Below are positions 20,147-24,792 of a stretch of 24,792 bases of DNA, piece after piece (position 1 is the stretch's first letter; the number at the start of each line of letters is the position of its first letter). A model generated the notes under the pieces. It worked only from the letters and a program-made list of their open reading frames with translations, searched no databases and was not told the DNA's origin. The stretch comes from Pezizomycotina sp. ARF18 (taxonomy: Eukaryota; Ascomycota): the NCBI GenBank assembly GCA_002224055.1, contig AZLU01000373.1:1-24792 (forward strand). Reading direction: 5' to 3'. Position numbers and translations under genes: made by a program.

Positions 20147-21314
20147 ATGTCGTACTCCCACATCAACTTCCACCCGACTCGGACATTTCGTCCCTGCTCT
20201 CTCGCACGGAAGTGGGCCAAGCCACCGCCCAATCCCACCAGGACATGTTCCCCGCGCAGGAAACGCGCAAAATCCGCACATTCTTTGGTTCGGTTGCAGT
20301 GATTCGCGCGTTCCCGAAACCTCGATTCTGGATCTTTTGCCGGGAGAGGTTTTGTTCACCGCAATGTCGCGAACATTCTTCCCCCGAACGACCTCAGCTC
20401 CAGAGCGTCCTCGAGTTCGCGGTAAACTACGTAAAGGTAAAAAAAAAAAGCCAATTATCATCAGGGACATTCGATTCCCCACAGATCAGACGTCATAGAA
20501 GTGAATTCAAGCTTTTTAATGGCCCTTTTTACCTGGCTTTTAGATTTAACGGTCTTGGCCTCCCTTGTTCGGGGTTTTCTTTCTTTTCTTTTTTCCTATA
20601 GATTTTTTTCTCTGCCAAAAAATTATAAGCAAACTAACCCAATACATCGGATTTCGTTAGGTCAAGCATGTTATCGTATGTGGCACACAAGCTGCGGCGA
20701 TTAGCCGGTGCCTTGTCCAATCAATCGGTACGTTAAAAATCACCATGTCGTTGAGTATTGATGGATATCGCGATACTTCCACAACCTCCGTGGCCACTCG
20801 AAAACTTCAAACACCAAAATATATATATATATATAAAAGTTTTTTTTTTCCACCCCTTTATTAATAAACATACAATCGAATCAGCACAGTCTTGCTATAT
20901 GTGAAATAAATTTTATCCTACTTGTTTTTTAGTTCGGTCTTCCTGGACTTATGGCTTAAGTAAGTGTAGACATCCTCCTCCTTGCATATTCCTCAGGCTA
21001 ATCTCTTTTCTCTATCGATGAAGACATACTCATTTCCGAATTTCTATATATATATATAAATAGGAGTGTCAAATCCCTCATCGCCGAAATGCTGAAGAGC
21101 TGGACAAGCTTGACGCCGAAAAACGCCTTAAGCGCCTCGTCGAACTTAATGTCATCGCCCAGGTTCATTCTTCTGCTCCGGATGAAAAACGTTCAGAAAG
21201 CCATGAAGGAAAGGGCCTCCAGGTCCACGCGTTCGTTTACGACGTTGGCTGCGGAAAGCTCAGGAAGTTGGAAGTGCCCAGGATAAAGACTTGGAGGTTT
21301 TTGCGCTCGAGTAA
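20147..21314 (+). CDS. Beta-class carbonic anhydrase (frame-disrupted)
   Basis: Zinc enzyme interconverting CO2 and bicarbonate, needed by fungi growing at ambient CO2. The ATG at 20147 starts MSYSHINFH. Exon 1 continues, with frame changes, through DSDISSLLSRTEV, GCSDSRVPETSILDLLPGEV (zinc Cys and the Asp-Arg pair) and HRNVANILPPNDLSSR to FAVNYVK. Intron 1 is 20437-20660. Exon 2 is VKHVIVCGHTSCGG-like (zinc His and Cys) and reaches AGALSNQS. Intron 2 is 20728-20932. A short exon encodes LDLWLK, then intron 3 is 20960-21063. The last exon has RRNAEELDKLDAEKRLKRLV, ELNVIAQV, NVQKAMKERGLQVHAFVYDV, GCGKLRKLEVP and DKDLEVFALE before TAA at 21312-21314. About eleven single-base losses are needed. 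I see no clear mitochondrial presequence, so a cytosolic form is more likely. Confidence 0.93.
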
Positions 21315-21530
21315 TGAATTAAAGGTTCTTGTGTCTTAAGGGTTAAGTTGTATTCATTTCGAAAAAGCTTAGACCGAATGCCTTTTTAGCTTCTGTTTTT
21401 CCCTTACGGAGCGTTGTGTTTTTTTTTGTGCTTTTTTCGACAGGCTATCAAACCGTTGTGCATATCTGTTTCGGTTAGAACACAGCCTAAACGATGCATT
21501 GTTGTTGTATGTAAAGGTTCTTTTCAATTC

Positions 21531-21561
<31 letters not shown>

Positions 21562-22309
21562 CCATACAACTTGCCTGTAGCTCGCGCCTAAACTGGTATT
21601 GAAGCGGGATTTTTCTCTCCCCGGGAGAAAATCTCTTTGCAGTGTAGTTCTATTCCTTTGTATAAGTATAATAAGTATTTTTGACGAAAAGAAATGCTGG
21701 AAAATGATCGTATTATTGGGTCATATGTCTGTCTTCATGGAACGGTAGAGCTAATATTTTCCCTACTAACACGCGACGTAGATTGGAATGAGTTATAATT
21801 TGGTTGATGCCGTCCGGCATTATGCTAAAGAACACAAAAGAGATGATGGTTAACATACACAAGCAAGAAAAAAGGAAAGAAGGAAATAAATAAACAAGTA
21901 TTTGAAGGGCCTACCTTCGAAATTCTACACGTTCGACGACGTGCGCCGTCTGACGAACATGCAATCTTGTAATAAGTATTCTTGAAAACACAAATTAAAA
22001 CATAAGAAAAATAAAAAGGGGATGGCAATGGCGATAATCCAACAGGAAACAACATAATAACATAATAACCTTGACCTTAACTTAATAGAGGAGCACTCCT
22101 GGTGCTTTCCAAGGAGGACATATCCGATCTAAGAACATAAACTAAGAAGTCGTTAAAATAATAAGAAAAAAAAAAAAAAAAGAAAGAAGAAAGAAACGCT
22201 CAAACTTTCCCGTAACCCGAATAATAATAATACTAATCAATACTTTCGTCGTGTCGTTTATAAGGGCTTTAGAGGATCCAATTTTCCCCCGCGAAGTTTT
22301 TTTAATTAT
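21315..22309. other. Convergent 3' intergenic region with long poly-T
   Basis: About 1 kb between the stop of the carbonic anhydrase (+) and the stop of the Rid1-like gene (-). It contains T24 at 21531-21554 and an A-rich tract near 22165-22190. Both 3' UTRs must lie here. No gene is recognised. Confidence 0.6.
21531..21554. repeat. Poly-T tract (T24)
   Basis: Twenty-four T in a row about 220 bases after the carbonic anhydrase stop. It is the longest homopolymer noted in the window. Confidence 0.95.
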
Positions 22310-24792
22310 TTAGAATTGCCAGCTCAGGTCAACTTCACCATTCTTATCAACCTGAGCGCGCTTTCTTTGTCGATGGCGCCACCGTCGCGAGACTTCATCT
22401 CAAAGTCGAATGCAAGGGCGGAAGCTCAACCTTTGGCGGTTGGCGGCTTTAGCTTTCTCTTAGATTTAGGTGCGCGGTTTCGGTGAAGTTGCCGCAGCGG
22501 ACGGCCGAGACACCATCCCCGCGTCAGCAACCGCAGCGGCAACCCAGACTTTCAACCCTTCGTGAACGTGCGCCGTAAAACTTGGTACTCGCGGTTCGAG
22601 TGAACCTCCATGGCTTTCTCGAACCCGTGAGTTCCTCCATATCTCGCCTGAGGTTGTTTCCTTTTCCTCATAGTTGGAACCGAGCACATGAGGGCGTTGA
22701 TCAGGTCCATATGGTGCGATGGTAGTTCGTCGCATCCCACTCGACACCGCCAACGTACGTGCAGCTGGCACTGGAACGCGTTCCCTGGACATATGCAACG
22801 GCAAACTCCACTTCTCTTCCACGGTGATGAAAGGTACAATGTTCTGGGGTGAAGGAAGATCAAAAACTTCCTTGGTAACGTCAACGACCTCTTGCACCAA
22901 CGCTTGTAGGGCCTGGAAGTGTGCATTTGATCCACAAATTCCACAGGGCGTTTGCTTGCGCGAGGGTCGGATCTGATAGAATTTGAGACGATTTAGCACG
23001 TGACTGGCGCTGTTCGACAGTCGAGGCCGATATGTGTGTGAGAGGAGCCCGATGATAAGACACGGTAGTAAATTCAGAAGGGCCTTTCTTTCCGGGTCAA
23101 ATAGAAGATGATGATTCGGGAAAATAAGATCTTGAGATTCATCCAATTTCTCCAAAGCAGCTGGAGAAGTGCATAGCGCTTTGAAACAAAGTAAAATTTC
23201 ATGCAACAGCGAGTCCTCTCTTTCTTCCCTGTTGATTTTTTTTTATCGTTATGTCAGAAAAAAGTCTGGTAGAATCGGAGTCGCACGCATTTCGTTGAGA
23301 GTAACTTATAAGGGAATCATTTCTTACCTCCATTCAATATCGAGGATAGAGGGAGAGAAGTTTCTCTACTCTCCGAATCCACCAGTCCGAACGAATCTTC
23401 CACCCAAGCTAGACGTTCGTTACGTAGAATCAATCGCAATTTGTGAAGCCATCCTAATTCGGCGGTCTGCGCTGTGGCGGACTTCAAATATTTATAACTC
23501 TTCAGGATGCTTGCCCGAGACGTCGCCAGTCGGAGTCGTGGGAGTTTGGACTTTGCAAATTAATGACGATCCGGCAACCGAAGTGGTTAATCCTTAATCC
23601 CTTGTTAGAATGGCACTCGTTGGTCGCTTCTCGTCGACAGCTTCTTCTTTGGTGACGCGATATTCTTTAGTGATATTGTGGCGCTCTCCTTGTTAAGGAT
23701 ATTGAAGCCTCTGCTCTTAGGTCGGGCATGTCGATGCTCTCTTGCGAGGGCCGTCTTCAACAGCTTCGTTGCTTGTACTTTGATAAACCCACTAAGAGGG
23801 CGTCGCTTCTGCGGGAAGCGCTCCTCTTGGTCGAGGAAAGAGTAGCTTCCAAATTTTATCGCTCTATTGGCTTGCTTCTTTGCAGCAGCGGCAGCCTCTT
23901 CTCTATCTTGCTTGAAAGTCGGCCTTTACTTTAGGATCGAGTTTCCTGAGTTTGCCCTCATGTTCTCCGGATCGCACGAGCGTCCTGTGAAAGAAGCAAA
24001 AAAAAAAATATTAGATATAAATCGTCCATAGTGTGTACCAAAGGTCCATTGCAAAAATGCCTCTATACTGTCTTCTTTCTTTTTCCCCCTTTTTTTGTCT
24101 TTGGTGGTTCTAGAGGTTTGTCTTACAACAGTGCTTCAAGGCGGCTTCAATGTCAGCATCAGAGCTGTTAGCACTTATTACTGGTTTCGGCTCGGGTTAT
24201 AGTAGGAGACTTCCTAAGGGGTGAGGTCGGATTTGTTGCCAACTGCAGAAGCTGAGGATCCGGTCAAGGAGTTTTGTCGATCCCGCTTCTGACTATCAAT
24301 CGAACTAGCATTGCTTTGCGCTGCAGACATTGCTAGAAAGGATATCATGCTGCTCCCAGCTCGATTTTCGTCTCCAAGGCAACGCTCTGCGTCGAGGCTT
24401 AAGGGTGACTTCATAATCAAAAAGTTCCTCTGACCGAAGCACTGTATTCTCTGGGGGTGTACAGTTTGATCTCGTATTCGGGATTCGCAGAAACATTGGA
24501 AGCGGTTCTAAGCGCGGCAACGGTTTCTGCAAATTAGGCCGTCCTTGGGGGGTGCAGGCGATTGGCAAAAACTAACGGGTCTATTGCACAATCGAGCAAT
24601 ACGGGGACTCTTCTCCTTATTGACGTCTTCTTGATACTCGGGCTGCTTCTTGGGTTTCTTCAAGCTTGGCTCCTCTTAGGATCCTATTCCCTCTGTGAAC
24701 TGCTTGAGAATCCCGAAATCCGTGCTGACTTGGACTTGGCCGTTGCTGGCCTTCCAGTTCTTGTCTTTTTGGAGTTCTGCTTGGCATGCTTG
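22310..24792 (-). CDS. rid1: Rid1-like GBD/FH3-domain protein (formin-type GTPase-binding region), 5'-partial, frame-disrupted
   Basis: Fungal proteins of this type carry the Rho-GTPase-binding and FH3 armadillo region of diaphanous formins but no FH1/FH2, and are likely polarity or cytoskeletal adaptors. The N-terminus runs off the right edge. The visible part opens with basic low-complexity sequence (NSKKTRTGRPATAKSKS, SLKKPKKQPEYQEDVNKEK), then NPEYEIKLYTPRE and DIEAALKHC. After the intron 23985-24126 comes GKLRKLDPKVKADF and DREEAAAAAKKQANR. The domain core is WLHKLRLILRNERLAWVEDS, an intron (23229-23327) that splices to EWREEREDSLLHEILLCFKA, then LFDPERK, EFVDQMHTSRPYKRWC, VVDVTKEVF, RERVPVPAA, GFEKAM and HEGLKVWVAAAVADAG. 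The tail ends DKNGEVDLSWQF with TAA at 22310. Frame changes are frequent. The natural-looking short tail argues that FH2 is truly absent, not lost. Confidence 0.83.

Noticed and set aside
20147-21314. Programmed ribosomal frameshifting as the cause of frame changes
   Set aside because: There are about eleven shifts in one short gene and many in every other gene, at unrelated sites without a shared slippery sequence or downstream structure. Missing bases explain them more simply.
22590-22610. tRNA-like GGTTCGA word
   Set aside because: It falls inside conserved Rid1-like coding sequence and no acceptor stem or anticodon arm fits around it. The similar word near 6431 also lacks a matching cloverleaf.

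Overview
The window looks like nuclear DNA of a filamentous ascomycete (Pezizomycotina). The genes have short introns (about 70-290 bp) with GTAAGT/GTACGT-type donors and YAG acceptors. CT-rich stretches lie upstream of some genes. The first ~4 kb carries the signature of repeat-induced point mutation (RIP). All assignments were made by reading the sequence; no database search was run.

Layout. 1-4030 is an extremely AT-rich, gene-free, RIP-degraded repeat block. It is followed by a transition zone and a ~3 kb homopolymer-rich spacer (to 7559). 7560-12704 (-) is the exocyst subunit Sec3. A 0.8 kb divergent promoter follows, then an Srp40/Nopp140-like Ser-rich nucleolar protein (13491-14981, +). 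Tail-to-tail with that is a type II haloacid-dehalogenase-like HAD hydrolase (15363-16554, -). Divergent from it is a two-repeat ABM/Dabb-type dimeric alpha-beta barrel protein (17669-18567, +). A 1.6 kb spacer holds a possible unrecognised exon and a possible small secreted-type ORF, both on the minus strand. A beta-carbonic anhydrase follows (20147-21314, +). Last is a GBD/FH3-only Rho-effector-like protein of the Rid1 type (22310 to beyond 24792, -), whose N-terminus lies outside the window.

The main oddity affects every gene. Each reads as a clear, conserved family member only if the frame is changed repeatedly. The changes are mostly consistent with single missing bases, often in short runs such as CC, GG, TTT or GGGG. 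Splice sites, catalytic residues and terminal stop codons are otherwise intact. Because this hits essential-type and dispensable genes alike, indel errors in an unpolished long-read assembly are the best explanation, rather than gene decay. Gene boundaries below are therefore for the reconstructed gene loci, not for uninterrupted reading frames.

Functionally the genes are unrelated housekeeping or metabolic genes. The one loose theme is cell polarity: Sec3 and the Rid1-like protein both belong to families that bind Rho-type GTPases. I found no convincing tRNA, rRNA, CRISPR array or intact mobile element. I did not find a clear new multi-gene system.
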